Positions 44,358 to 57,540 of a stretch of DNA of 64,000 bases are shown here, piece after piece. This DNA is from Canna indica (lineage: Eukaryota > Streptophyta > Magnoliopsida > Zingiberales > Cannaceae), in contig CP136891.1 in NCBI GenBank assembly GCA_034359265.1, positions 12,166,501 to 12,230,500 on the forward strand. The letters run 5' to 3'. The notes under the pieces were generated by a model. That model did not search any database. It saw only the letters and a list, made by a program, of their open reading frames with translations, and had not been told where the DNA came from. Each line of letters begins with the position of its first letter. The first letter of the stretch is position 1. The position numbers were made by a program, and so were the translations under genes.

Positions 44358-44903
44358 ATGTCACACAATTCCATCTCCGCCCCCCTCGCCGACGCGCCGC
44401 CCTCAGCATCCGGCGTCGGCCTCGGCTACGGCATAGCCATTGCCGTCGGCATCCTCGTCCTCGTCTCCACCATCATGCTCGCCTCCTACGTCTGCGTGCG
44501 CGTCAAGGGCGGCCCGCACCGCCGCCGCTTCCCCTCCCCGTCCCCCGCGTCTCGGCCTGCTTCAGCGGCGTCGGACGGCGGCGCCTTGGTGGTGGTCACA
44601 GCGGTGGGTCTCGACCGCCCCGCCATCGAGGCATTCTACCCCAAATTCATCTGCGGCGGCCAGGGCGGGACGCCGGCGCCCGCGGGGCCGTGCCCAATAT
44701 GCCTGGCGGAGTACGAGGCCGGGGAGGCACTGCGGCGGGCGCCGGACTGCGGGCATTTCTTCCACGCGGAGTGCGTCGACGAGTGGCTCAGGATGAGCGC
44801 CACGTGCCCGCTGTGCCGCAGCTCGCCGGTGCCGTCTGCGGCGGCGACGCCAGTCTCGACACCGCTGTCGGAGCTAATACCGCTGGCATCTCACGCCCGG
44901 TGA
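44358..44903 (+). CDS. ATL-family RING-H2 E3 ubiquitin ligase, single exon
   Basis: An intact 181-aa protein, typical of short ATL proteins. It has an N-terminal transmembrane segment at residues 24-46 ([20 protein letters not shown]), then a basic stretch (RRR). The ATL hallmark GLD region follows at 84-97 ([14 protein letters not shown]). The canonical RING-H2 has C112, C115, C131, H133, H136, C139, C150 and C153, spaced C-x2-C-x15-C-x-H-x2-H-x2-C-x10-C-x2-C. W143 and the Pro after C112 and C150 are conserved for E2 contact. ATL proteins are membrane-bound E3 ligases, often in defence or carbon/nitrogen signalling; the substrate is unknown. Very GC-rich and intronless, unlike its surroundings. 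The start at 44358 gives the full TM domain; an out-of-frame ATG lies 8 bp upstream. Confidence 0.95.
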   Translation: MSHNSISAPLADAPPSASGVGLGYGIAIAVGILVLVSTIMLASYVCVRVKGGPHRRRFPSPSPASRPASAASDGGALVVVTAVGLDRPAIEAFYPKFICGGQGGTPAPAGPCPICLAEYEAGEALRRAPDCGHFFHAECVDEWLRMSATCPLCRSSPVPSAAATPVSTPLSELIPLASHAR

Positions 44904-46557
44904 TGGGATCTCCAGCGCTGACAGAGAGGGGAGGGAGAAAGAGAGAGAGAATGGCGGTGAGGGTTGTTGAGCACCATTAATGCTTTTGACGTTATTTTTT
45001 CTTAGTCTTTTTAAAGTTTTATCTTCCTTGTCTTCACTTTATTATTAATTTTTTTTCATATATAAATACATTGTTGATATCTTAGAAATTAGAATGGCTT
45101 CTTAATTCTTATGTTTGAAATTAATATTGAAAAATTGATGATATCTGATAATTTTATATCATTAATCTTTCAAAAAGTGATCAAATTCTAGAGTTGACTT
45201 AGGTATAAAACTGCACATGAAGCAAGACTCTTGAGCATTTAAAAATAAGTCGCATTGAGTTTTACCAAAACAACAAATGCGAATGGAGTTGTAACTAAAA
45301 CGGTATAAGGGCTAAAAACAAGTGGATACCAGTTTTGAAATGTATAAATCAATTCCCTCATCTCTCATAAATGTTTCCATGTTAGATTTTGTAAGTGTCG
45401 AGTTATGAATACACAGACAAGTTGATTGCTACGATCCCATCGATTTAGTCTAGAATGACCTTTGCTGCGTTTCCTTGAGCAACTGTGGAAATGGCAGCAC
45501 CATTCTTGCTGGCTGATGATTTAGAAATGAGAACTTTAGATTGGATTACTAGCTAGGTCTCAGGTTGAGTAGTACAAAAGTTGGGTTATGCCACAGCCCT
45601 TGGTACGTAGTTTTTTCCGCCCAGGGTCATCATGTATGGCTAGTCTATCAATTTCCACTGGTTTTAATAGTTTTTTTTTGGAAAGAAAAGGATAATCATA
45701 TGTTTGAGTTTAATCAGGCTTCACCAGGGGTTCCTAACAATATTTATTTGATTTTTTTAACTAATTTCATTTTAACGTAAAACTCTGACCGAATTCAACA
45801 TCATTACATATGGAACTATTCCAATTTTGAAAACAAGCATTCGTCACGTCAGCACTGGTCCAATACTATACTCGTTATTTCAATAAAATAAATTTAATAA
45901 CTATTTTAGTTGCATACTAGAGAAGAAACAGGATAATGATGGTGAATGTTGGTGCTTCAATTGTACAGTATTTTGTATGGACATTTTAGGTTCACGAAAC
46001 ACGTGGGATATGGATTTTAACATTATTCTAAAAAAAAATATTACTATGAATATTAAAGTTGTTGATTTCCTTCATCAACTCGAACTCTTTCTTGGCATCC
46101 AATATAACACGGGACTGTTGAAAGAATAACAAGTAAACTCGGTTTGCGTTCAGCTAGCAATGTTAACTCTAGAAAAGAAAGCATCCTCCTGTCGTTCATG
46201 CGATCGACACATTTCATGGTACTTAAGCAATTATCAGTAGTAATAACCAAAAACAGAAGAAAAAAAACCCAGGAAAACCCCCAATAACAAAGAATGAGCA
46301 ACTATGCAACTCGATAATAGATCAACCGAATAAATTTTTAAATGCCAATCCAAACAAACCCTGGATACATAAGGCAAAAGAAACCATGTCAAATAGTTGC
46401 AACCTTTCCTATGAATACTTGAGAAGTAAATTTTCACTGATGATGCAGGGTACTTGAACATTTTCCCCATTCAAGAATGAGAAAGAAAAGCTGTGTTATA
46501 AAGCTGTCATCTGAATATGGAACAGATGAAAATAACTGCTACTTGTGCAGCACCCCG
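44904..46557. other. Convergent intergenic region between the ATL gene and DGS1
   Basis: It holds the 3' UTRs of two convergent genes. An AT-rich patch with TATATAAATA at about 45059 could serve the ATL transcript end. No other gene is seen; the open frame at 45565-45780 is unrecognised and probably spurious. Confidence 0.45.
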
Positions 46558-46563
46558 TTTATT
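46558..46563 (-). terminator. Putative polyadenylation signal of DGS1
   Basis: AATAAA on the minus strand, 78 bp past the DGS1 stop codon. Confidence 0.5.
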
Positions 46564-46640
46564 AACAATGCTAATTGAAAAATATATATCCATCAAAATT
46601 TTACATTCGCCACAAAAAGGTGGGAAAATGGCAATGTTGC

Positions 46641-49600
46641 TCACTGCCGTTTTGAAGAAGGAAGCAAGCAATCATACATTTGCCCCATTCTCGAAGCTAC
46701 AACAAGCTTGTAAGTGGTTCTCAAATCTGGCTTAGCTAGGTCCACAATATCTTGGCGCACGCTGTAGAGTAAGAATGATATTTAGACTTATATTTACTGT
46801 AAGAGGTACAATAAGAAATTTGCGAATATTGCCCTAACCTTAGCCATTCGCCAGTTTCCTTTGCATGCTTCTCGACTGCCTTATATAGACGATCAAGGGT
46901 ATAAAGCATCAATCCATACATGTATCGAGCATCCTCCTCCTATTAAACAAGTTTCCATCACATATTACTGTATCCATGTTGTGTTTCATAATTTCATTGG
47001 TAAATAGGAAGTTACCAAGACTAACAATTATATGAATAGTGAAATAACCATTTCATGGACATTTACCCCCAACTTAATTATTGAGTGCTAACAGTCATAA
47101 AAAAACTAAATGTTACTTATACCAGAATAGCGAACAGATCATTTAATAGTCTCATTCTAGGAAAATACAAATTTTTAGGGAAAAAACAATTGTCAGTCAG
47201 ATGAGAGCTTGACCAAAATGATGTTCTCACGAATAGCTTTTTGCAACGGGTTATAATTTGACCTATCTGTTGAACTAACATTATTTCAAGTTGTCATTAG
47301 CAATTCTATCATCATATACATATGTTTGGGAGTACAGAAAAGGCATTTACAATACAAAACCAGCTTGCAACTAACATGGCATCAGATAAGTGTTTCCTAC
47401 AACTTTTAGATTTGACAAGTTTGTGGTCTTTATGGGCGTCGGGACAGCATAGTAAGACAGATTATAGGCCTATATGAACATAGTGCACCAAGAGAAATCT
47501 AGAATCAAAACCAATGTTAGCATATGGATGATGGATCTGTACCGACGGTTCAAGGACCTTGTATCTTACTACTACTTGTAAAACAATAGCTAACAACTAA
47601 ACTAAGGTAGGTATTGGACAATTTCGATTATGAATGTTCTCATATCAAAGAAGCTGAGTACAAAAGCACTCAAAAAGGATTTCATACACACACATATATA
47701 TGAACGAAAGAAGGGTAAATTAAAAGAAATTTGCCACTCTAAATGATCTGTGAAGTAGTTACAACTCTTTACCTTTCCTTGATCCTTACAAGCTTGGAAT
47801 TCAACTAGTCTTTTCTCAACTTCAACGACAAGAAGCCTTCTTTGCCTGCGAGCAACTCGCCCTCTGCCTTCAGCACCTCTATCCTGATATTATACACATA
47901 ATAAATAAAATTCAGATAGGTACCAGTAGACTTAACATTGTAATTTATAAGACTAAGACTCTGAGAGAACAAAAAATGTGCTCCCATCCACTCAAAACTG
48001 CATCAGATCAATGTCACAATAATAGCCTTGCCAGGTCAACCAATGGCCACATCAAAGGAAAATGTGGTAAAAGAAGCCTTAAGCAATAAAAGTATCTTCA
48101 AGCATAAGATTTCTGCTCAGAGTTTGCAAGATTTTGTAAATGGGATGAGATAACCAAGTAGACAAACTCTTGCTCATGCGTAAATGTATCAATGAGATGC
48201 CTACATGTTGGCATGGTTCAATTTCACACTGATTCATCATTTTAGATAAATGGGAATAAGGGTTTGAACCTGTGAATGAATTGATCATTTAAATACTTTC
48301 ATTCTTTCTAACTTCTAATTTATTGAATTAAGGGTTCTGTTTTAGGGTTTTTTTTTCTTGCAACATATTTCTCTCTCAATCTTGTGCTTACCTTTCCACC
48401 AACTAAACTCCATTGCCAAGTGCTTGGGCTAAAAGTTTAAGATCTTCATATAAGGATATAAGACAATGACAGGCACAATTTTTTCATCCAAGCAGAGACT
48501 CCAGCGAAAAGAGAGCTCACAACTATAATGATTTCTTACTTGCAAATTAACTTCTAAGTTCTAACTGCTCCATCCTAAATAGTTCAACCAAGCAATAAAT
48601 TACTATGAACTTAGCTACAAATCCATCACTCACGAAGATAACAGCCAAAGTTCAACAATTAGAGAACAAATCATTTCCATCATTGAGCATTGTATAAGAT
48701 CACATCTTTGGTTATATTAGGGAATGCAGTAGGCCCAAGCCAAGAAAAAGGTGAATGGTTTATATTAAATGCATATTGATTTTTGATCTTCATCATTCAA
48801 CAATCGGAGCATTTAGAAATTGATTTTAGATTTCTTTTCCAATTGCACGATTTTATCGACTATTTCACCCTTATTGTTCACTCTACCAAGAAGCATAACA
48901 GGACATTTGTTAATTTAAAACACATTTAGTGTAATCACAAGGTATTTCTGAAGAGATACAACTTCACCCTAGGTGGCTATCTTATAAGATTGCATGCCTG
49001 CTTTTGATGTCTCAAAATTGCTCTAAAATATATTCACTGATTAACATCAAAGACAATGAGAAAACAACTAATAAAAGCTCACAGATGAGCAAGACTTCGT
49101 CAGTCCTGAAAAGGTTTTGAACATAATTTAGATGAGATGTTAGGACTGTGAAGACAGTATACACCCACCTGCTTGAGCCATGCTCGGACAAACATAAGCA
49201 GAAGCAGTGATAGAAAAAAGGCTGGTAGAGCAGCAAGAATAGCAAAATTGATTTCATTTGCCTTGAGAATCTGATCCAGCTCCAGCATTGCCCTATTTAA
49301 GAAGAATTCTTTTAGTGTGGTCACAACATCCATAGACATTTGTGTATTCATTCAGAGTATCTATAGATGAAATGAATTAACTTACGTCTCAAGATCTAGC
49401 TTCAGCTTTTGAATCTGCAAAACCAGAGTTCATAAGCATTAATATATACTAGCCCAAAAAAATCCACATTTCTCATAGGGAAGAAATAAACCTGAATAAG
49501 CATTGCCCGAGCAAGCTCTCCACTGAAAAGATTTTGAAGGGGGTGCATCACCTCTTTTTCATATCTGCAATGAAGCATGTATTAGTTAATCTGGATGCAC

Positions 49601-52600
49601 ATTTAAAAGACTACCCAATAGCTCAAACAAGGAATAATCAATTCAGAGCCTGCAACAATTAGATGAGAATCATCTCTTTTGAAAAAACCATAGAACATCC
49701 TTAATCCAAGTAAAACAGATAGTTATCCGAACGATGGGAAAAAAAAAAGTTCCAACTCTTTCCAACTATGTCATACTCACAAGTTAGAAGTCAAAATTAC
49801 ATAGTATTATAGTTTTAGCTATGTCATGCATCAAAATATAGATATATTATTAAAAGTGGAAAAACACAGACTTCATACTCCATTCCATTATGTTATATGC
49901 TTAAATAATAAAGGTGTAGATGTAAGGAGAAACAAAAAGATTGCAGTCTTTGCCTGTGAAACCAGTCAAGCACCCATGATGGGTCATGCATAAGTCAGGT
50001 AAAAAAGTTCTAAGTTGCCATAAGAAACCGTTGATGTGGCAATTATAAATGCAGTTTTAATACAAGATAAATTTACCTGGACATCACAATTTCTAGCATT
50101 TCCTGATCAGGAATATTTGCTGGTAGCTTTTGACCTTTTGTTTGCTCACAGAAAGCCAACAACATCCTGGAAATTCAGCAGTGGGATTCATTAAGAATCT
50201 AGCAATCAATTAAACAAGCAACATCGAGCAATCACTACTGGAGTTGCCTACTAGGCTAACTATTAATATTTAATTGAGTGACCAATCAATTAGATTAATG
50301 GGAAAGTTGGTCATGCGATCAAATTTAAGATGGTATTAAAGTAGGAGACCTTCAGTTCGAATTTTGCTGATGTCACTGATTAAAAAAAAATGTCCCAAAT
50401 TAAATTAAGTCAGTTCACGAGTTGGGCTTGAGCCAATTTGGTTTAATTAGCCCAGCCACATGTGAGAGGAGAATTATAAAAACGAATGACTAGATTGGTC
50501 TCTTTTTCAATAGAATTTATCCGAGTATTTTTTAAATTAATGAAACTAGCCAGATTCTTAAGAAATTGTGGTCATTTCTAAAACAAGCAGAGAAAAGAAT
50601 TCATGATTTAGGGTAGCCCACAATACTCCGAGTCCTAGAATCCTCACCCAAAAGATTGCGGAATAGGGAATGGGTCTATGCTAAATGATATGATCCTAAT
50701 AAAGTCAGTAGATGAATTGGGGAGGCACAACAAGCAATACTTTCTCAACACCAATAGCTAAGTAGGACCAGCATGACATGAAATATCTCATTCTTGCAGA
50801 AATGTACATGCCCTTCCCGTAAATTTACAATTAAAGATCCCTGTTCTCATTTCCAATATTCCTATTTCTTTTTGCAAGGTTGATCTTCCATTCAGTTTTT
50901 TTCTTAGTCTCAGAATTATGAATTCTACCATAGGTGACAGCACTGTGTATTCTGTAACGATGCAAACACACTGTTCGCTGTAAATAGTAACGATTCAGGT
51001 AATAAACTCTTTCTAGGTAACCGTTCTGAAAACTCAATAGGGAAATTAACTTGTTTAAGAGAAAATTAGTACTACAAATGGTACGAAATATTAGAAGGTG
51101 GTCGATTAAATTGCTTAGTCTCATACTAATTGTATGCACAAGCAAACTGAATAATAGAACTACTACCTGTGTAAAGATTCAGCAGTCAACTGCACCTCTT
51201 CTGTTGCCATCACGCCTTTATGTCTCCTCCTAAAGGTTTCAAAAAGTTCATCTCTGATGGCAATAAGCTGAAAATAACAGATAAAAAATGAGATAGAAAC
51301 CAAGACTATATCTGATTAACAGGAGCAATCTGCATTCAATCTTAGGTTGATTTAAGGAGCTAAGCCCAGGAACTCATGTAGAAAAACAAGTAGAAAGGTT
51401 CAAGGCACCAAGGCACTAGACCCCTCAATAGCCTGAAAGGCGCTAGGCATTAAAAAAGTGCTAGCCTGTTCGAAGCAAGGCGCTAAAATCCACATGTTTG
51501 TATAATATACTTTATGAACAATAGAACAATCCATGTCATGCCTCTGATGCACTTTATGTTCTTAATTTAGGCTCAAAGAAGAAGACCGAAAAAAAGTGCA
51601 GAAATAAGAAGAAGACAACCTGAAGATTGCAGCAAAAAACAATTCAAAAACACACCAAAAATGACGAAAGTGCAAAAAGAAGCTGAGGAATGAAGACTAA
51701 AAAACCACACCAAAAACAAGAAAACTAATGAAAGAAGCGAGAAGCAGGAAGAAGAAGATAAAAGATAAAACATTGAATAATGGACTGTGTTGCTCAGCTG
51801 TTATTTGCTCTATGGACTGAGAGAGGGCTGCTGCAGGTATGGTTTTACTTGCATGAGAAAGGGGAGAGGAATAGACCTGGGAAAGCTTTAGAAGTCATCA
51901 CTCTTTTGTTAAAAATCTTTTCAAATCCATGGATAGCTGGTCAGATCTACTTTTTTCTTTTATCTTTGACAAGGGAACGCATCTCTGTTTTCCCTTCCCT
52001 CTATTTTTCCCCTTCTTTTCCTTCAAATCAAAGAAGGAAAAGCATGAAACTAGCATGGATTTTAGCTGACGTGCCTTTTGACTGCACCAGACATGAGCCT
52101 AGGCACACCAGGCAACCGCCAGACTAAATCTGGCCCTAGGCACTCACCTTGATAACATTTATAGCGCATGCTCACTTGAAGACTTTACACTGGACATGGC
52201 AAATGTTACTTTGAGTACAAAATCAGTTAGATGCAGGCTTCTTTCTAAGTCTATGAAATAAGCACAGCAAAAAAAGATTAAGCAAAACGTACAAAAGAAA
52301 CCAAAGAAGAATAAGAGTAATGTATTACAATCGCAAAAAGGCTCAAAAATCTGCCACCTCTAATTTCCTAAGGTGAGTGTGAACTGCAAAATATCATAAT
52401 ACAAGTTAAGCATGCATGAGGAGATACACCCAGATCCCTAACAAAGACAATGTACTTACCTCGGCCAAGATAGTAGCTGACCTATGGCATATTTAGTAAA
52501 AATCCATGAAGTCGACCATAATGCTATATGTTAGTTCAGTTCATCTGAATCTAACAAGATTTAATCCATCTTAACATGGAGAAATACCAGTATATGTTCC

Positions 52601-53012
52601 ACAGAAGAATAGCACAATATGTATGGATGAATACATCACAAATAAAACAGTTAATCAGCTTATTGAGGCTAGATAAATAGAAAGAGTAAATGTGGTAAAA
52701 AAATCAATCAGTAAAACTTATGCTATAAAAATAAAATTAAAATAAATCTTAATTTTCTACTACTAATTTTCAGTAAGAAGTACAATTGCTAAAAAATAAA
52801 AACTTATGCAAGCATACCGGTTGTTCCACATGATCTTTCAAAAATCCAGCCGAAGATTCCTTTGCTTCACGAATCCAATTGTTTATGTCATTGCTCCCCA
52901 TCAAACTACTATGTCTCAGGAGCCATATTGAGCATAATGAGATGCCGACTGCACCACATGTGTATTGTAACCAGTATATTGTCAATCTCGTGGGTTTTCG
53001 ACAGGTGGAAAG
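46641..53012 (-). CDS. DGS1: DGS1 exons 6-14 (NCA2 domain)
   Basis: Exon 6 holds TM1 and LLRHSSLMGSNDINNWIREA. Exon 7 has AIRDELFETFRRRHKGVMAT. Exon 8 has LLAFCEQTKGQKLPANIPDQ. Exon 9 has YEKEVMHPLQNLFSGELARA. Exon 10 is only 29 bp (IQKLKLDLE). Exon 11 holds TM2. Exon 12 is the basic RGRVARRQRR segment, presumably on the opposite side of the membrane. Exon 13 has YMYGLMLYTLDRLYKAVEKH. Exon 14 ends CLLPSSKRQ. Intron 6 (51268-52817) contains a decayed patch rich in AAGGCGCTAGGC-type words; otherwise the introns lack recognisable transposons. Confidence 0.94.
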
Positions 53013-56000
53013 CTGATAAGAACATATCAAAAACAATAATCATTCTTACTGTCATACAAGAATGACATAAACGAAAGTTGTAGACTTGTAGTTAGAAAAT
53101 GATTACAACAGAGGGGATATGTACTATCAAATATTTTCCGGAAACTACTTTTCAGCAATATTGTTAGCTGCAGTTAAGAAAATGGGGCATATATGGTTGA
53201 AATTGAAAAACTTGCAGTTGAACTTCTAAGTTCCACTATTTAATTTACTTAGGAAGGTGGTCAATAAAAAGTCTTGCCTGAGAGAGCAATTCCAATCTGA
53301 TTGGAGCTGAAGCCTCAGGTAGATCACTAAAAATTGACAAATAAGAAAATTTCCAATCTGATTGGAGCTGAAGCCCCAGGTGGATCACTAAAAATTGGCA
53401 AATAATTAAGAAGTATAAGCAACAGTAGGAGAGGAGGAAAGGGATAGAGGGAGGAACCAAGAGAAATGTTCTAACATCTTATCTATATTCACCATTGCTC
53501 TTATTTGCTTCTCCACTGCCTGTGCAAGTGTGTATGTGAGCACGTGTGCAAGCATACATTTTCTTATTTTCTATTCACTATATGTTGAATGTAGTTTCCA
53601 AAATATGACAATTTGTTGGTTGTATGTGTAAAACAAAATACTTAGCAAAATTTGATAATTTATCAGATACACGTAAAACAAAATAGACACTCGCACATCA
53701 GTCAGAACTTAGATACCACATATACATAATATTTTTTCAGTAATTAATGGAGATAAGCAGTATTATGGCAAATCATCGGCATCGCTGAATGACCACAAGA
53801 TAGAGAAAGTGAACCACTAATAGTCATTGACGGAAATATAATGTCAGCTGATCAATCATCAACACAAACAAACAATGGTTTGCTGATCTCTCACCTGAAT
53901 GTGGATTTTGACCAATGACCTCCACAATTATATGTTAGTCATGATCACCGGCAATTGTTAGATTAAAGAACTGAGGGAATATTAGTAGAAAGAATTTGCC
54001 ATGTATCAAAAATCATGTTATTAGTGAGTGAAAACTATTGGATACAATAAACTAGAGCTCCTCTGCTGATAATTGATTATCATCAGTCACATGCTGGTTA
54101 CACTTTATTTATCAGCATTCTCGGGCTTGTAATTCATTGATTATACTTGTTCATTGATCAGTAACCAAAGATGATAATCAACCATCAACTGCAGATCAAC
54201 TGCTTTTCCTGACTAATGATAATCAATTCTAGTCTTTCTAGATATTGATAAGTGATAACTGCCTGGTAGACATTAAATTGTGGCCAAAAACTAATTTGCA
54301 AGAGCTCCATTTGGATGACATCCATTCTCGATGGCTCAAAGAAACTGAGGAAAATATTTTATAAGTTTGTAGGAACTTATACCACAAAGAGTTTCAATGA
54401 GCCAAGTGACTTATCTACCTATGTTTTGTACCATATTGTCAAATTTTTTCAGTTGGCAAAACACCCTAGACTTATTTGATATTCTCTTTTATTTCAGACA
54501 AGTGACAATTGCTTGGCTGCTTGCAAATTGACATTTCTAAAGTTCTAGTTTCCTTATACATCATGCATTCATGCAGAATATGGAAAAATACATTATCCAC
54601 ATATGGAATAGCATTAATATTGCAGAAACATTAAAAGACAGGTAGACCAAAGAAAGAAAAATAATTGATGGCATTGCCAAGATAATAAACCAGAAATTCC
54701 TGCTAGAAGTGTACTATTAGAAAGATTTCTACTTACAATGTTAACAACATATGATCCTAGTCTCTGGAGATTTTGATAGATCATATCTGTAGCATCCCTT
54801 ATCTCAGTATCTGTCCATTGAGAATTTTCAAGGTCCACATGAGGTATTCTCTCAAAGTGAAATTCAAGGGAGCTCTTCTTGAGCACAGAGGCCAACATTT
54901 CACCCTATCCACCATAATTATACAAACATAGATTAAAAGACTTGCAATAAGAAGAGGAACATAAATATTAGGATTTAGGAAATACAAGCAGATAAATAGC
55001 CAACCTTGCACATTTCATGTGAATGAACAATTGAAGCTTCTAAATTTAAGAAAAGGTTATTAATGGTAATAAATACTGAAGGCAATGACTTGTCACCATC
55101 CTCGATCAACTTTCCCCCATACTTGTCAACTTCCAAGTAAACCTACAACACCAGGCAACAAAAAAGAACAGATTATAGCTGTAAAGTCCCAACAACAAAA
55201 AGAACTGATAACATCTAAATGTTCTGTAACAAATTTCATCACTTCATTACTTTTATAATAAGCATAAGGGAACTAATGAGAAAAATTAGAGAAAATGTCT
55301 AGAAGAAGAGCATATGCAATTGACAAAGATGGTTCCAAAATGTCAAGATTTTTGTTCTAGTGTCAAACCAAGGAGGATTGAAATAAAATTATGCAAAACA
55401 ACGCTAATACTCAGACAATCGTTCATAAACTAAAATACATAATGCAGAAATACCTCAGCAAGAAAATTGGCCAAGAACTGTCTTAGAATGGACAAAATAG
55501 CTATATTGATAGATATCATATTGGAAGCAGCATGAGATAGATGCCGGAATGGATGTCCACCCTTGTGAAATTTGCTTAACACTTCATAAGTACCACCAAC
55601 AAAGGCGCGAGGCCCCCTTTCAAAGATCATGAAGTAAATTTTCTGAGCATTTGTTCCCTGACAACAGAAGAAATTCATCAACAGAAAAGCAAGACTCTTG
55701 CTTGTCTAAAACAAAAGGTGACTAAGCAGAATAAATAAGAAAAATAAATAAACCTCGGCACGGGACTGCCAAAAACGCAAACTTTTTTCAATAGTATGCA
55801 AAATACATGTTGTGTATTTCATAATGTCCTCAAGTATAACAGAAGCTCTCGATGCTCTAGCTGCAATTCTGCAATATGGGGCTTCAAATTGGTTAGAAAA
55901 CCACAAAAAAATTATACTGATTCTCAAGATCAAGTGACTATATGAGTGCTAATATGAATAAAGTGCATCAAAAAACGAATGTGGCATGGCAGATAAAATA

Positions 56001-56740
56001 GCCAAAAAGGGTTTAGGCTCATGAAAATTTGTATATTTCAGAAAATTAATTAGTTTGTTTGGGGGTATACATTCTACTCTAGATATTTGAGAAATGTAGA
56101 CACATCATTGTTTGGGGGGATACATCAGAGATCAGTGCATAATCTTGATTAGGTGCCTAAAATAGCTTTGAATCTAGCCCACATTGTGGTTGTGCTATCT
56201 TAATGGACTTGGCTATGTCATTCCTAACAACTCAAGCTTTTGGAATGGATGACTAACACCGCCATCCAAAAACTTTGACTTTAATCTCCGAAATTGATCT
56301 ACCACCACCAAGCCAATTTATCGGACAGGGAACTCCATTTTTCCCCAAATCTCCCCAAATGCAAAATAAACTCGCGACAAGTTTGCTTTCACATTGATTT
56401 CATGAAGCTAAAGCTAATCCTAGCCATCGAAACCCCTAAATTCAACTACGTTGAGAGCTACAAAGGAACTCAAATGGAGGACAGCACGAGGGACTCACAA
56501 TGACTGGGTGGCGTTAGAATGAAGCGGGAGGGGGAGACAGGGCTTCCGCATGTTCTGGCAGTGCGCGGGCGAGGGTCGCCAGTAGAGGCGGGAGATTTTG
56601 GCGTGGAGGGAGGAGGGGATGAAGCCCTGTAAAGTCCTCCAAATCCGATTAGAGTAGCGAGCCACGACGGAACCGGAGTCGCCGGCAGTACGAGCGATAG
56701 GAGGGGCGGACACAGCGCTCTCTTCCGGCGAGGAAGCCAT
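46641..56740 (-). CDS. DGS1: DGS1 / NCA2-family mitochondrial membrane protein, complete (14 exons)
   Basis: Exons 5' to 3': 56499-56740, 55754-55868, 55454-55657, 55005-55142, 54737-54904, 52818-53012, 51167-51267, 50077-50166, 49492-49564, 49386-49414, 49169-49292, 47773-47883, 46839-46939, 46641-46761. All junctions have GT-AG borders and sum to 1,812 nt = 603 aa plus TGA, the usual DGS1 size. Plant DGS1 is a mitochondrial outer-membrane protein found as a suppressor of a galactolipid mutant. Its NCA2 domain is shared with yeast NCA2, which affects ATP synthase subunit 6/8 expression. Key blocks: TM1 about 302-322 (YTCGAVGISLCSIWLLRHSS), AMLELDQILKANEINFAILA leading into TM2 about 467-491 (LAALPAFFLSLLLLMFVRAW), basic RGRVARRQRRLLVVEVEKRL, and C-terminus CLLPSSKRQ. 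The start MASSPEESAV lies in a strong ATGG context. Confidence 0.95.
53288..53409. repeat. 61-bp tandem duplication in DGS1 intron 5
   Basis: TTCCAATCTGATTGGAGCTG followed by AAGCC, then GATCACTAAAAATTG occurs twice at a 61-bp offset with a few substitutions. Confidence 0.85.
54737..56740 (-). CDS. DGS1: DGS1 exons 1-5 (N-terminal half)
   Basis: Exon 1 (residues 1-80 plus a split Leu) holds a poorly conserved leader and YSNRIWRTLQGFIPSSLHAK, and ends TCATT|GTGAGT. Exon 2 has SRASVILEDIMKYTTCILHT. Exon 3 has KFHKGGHPFRHLSHAASNMI. Exon 4 has KSLPSVFITINNLFLNLEAS. Exon 5 has FHFERIPHVDLENSQWTDTE and ends AACATT|GTAAGT. Exons 2-5 are separated by short introns of about 95-310 bp. Confidence 0.93.
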
Positions 56741-57540
56741 TGGAAGTTTCCGTGATTTGTGGCGGCTTCCGCGTGAAGAAATAGAAATGAGAATACCGTG
56801 ACTTGGAAGATACTACTTATAACGGGGGCCCGGTCCAGACTGGGGCCCCTCCTCCTTGCAGGGTTTTTATTTATTTTATTTAGATTAATTGTCAAAAATA
56901 ATTCAAATATTCGTGGTAAATTCATTTAAATCCTCTTGTCTTCAAAATAATATCATTTAGTTGTCTTTAATTATTTTCTTCCATTTTCCTTTTTTTAAAA
57001 TAAAAATATAAAGTTAAAATAAATGATTATATTAAAAATCGAATCATAAATCTATAGACATCATACAATATTTTATCATCAATTATGTTATCCACCGTTT
57101 ACTTTCATTTTCCTCTTTCACTACATCGATTTAATCACTTTTTATAATTAAACTAGAAAAATGACTATGTGATGCGATATTAATATTTGGAAAATATTAT
57201 GTGTTGAGATGATATAAGAAAAAATTATAAATTTTTTAGAAAATGCTTATGAAGTTAAGATGATTAAGAATTGAAGAAGCATGTTAAAAAAATTTATTGT
57301 GACGTAAAAGTAATTATTGTACATGTCGAAGTATAATGTTATTTTTAATAAGCATGGATTGTTTTAGTTTTAAAAATAGAAAATTATACTCAGAGGCAAT
57401 GCTTAAATGCTCATACGAGTTTGTTTGGCTAAACGATTTGTTTACGGATGAATAGACGGTATTGCAGTAAGAGGAAGTAGTTATTGCAGTTGATTTATTT
57501 ATATTATTCTTTATAGTTGTATATAGTTAAGAAAAAATTA

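Noticed and set aside
44288..44980. Long open frame with SLSLSL repeats overlapping the ATL gene
   Set aside because: It begins at TTG, not ATG, is a reading of the TC microsatellite, and runs in the wrong frame over the RING domain.
45565..45780. 71-aa open frame downstream of the ATL gene
   Set aside because: Unrecognised, AT-rich, and in the convergent 3' region between two genes.
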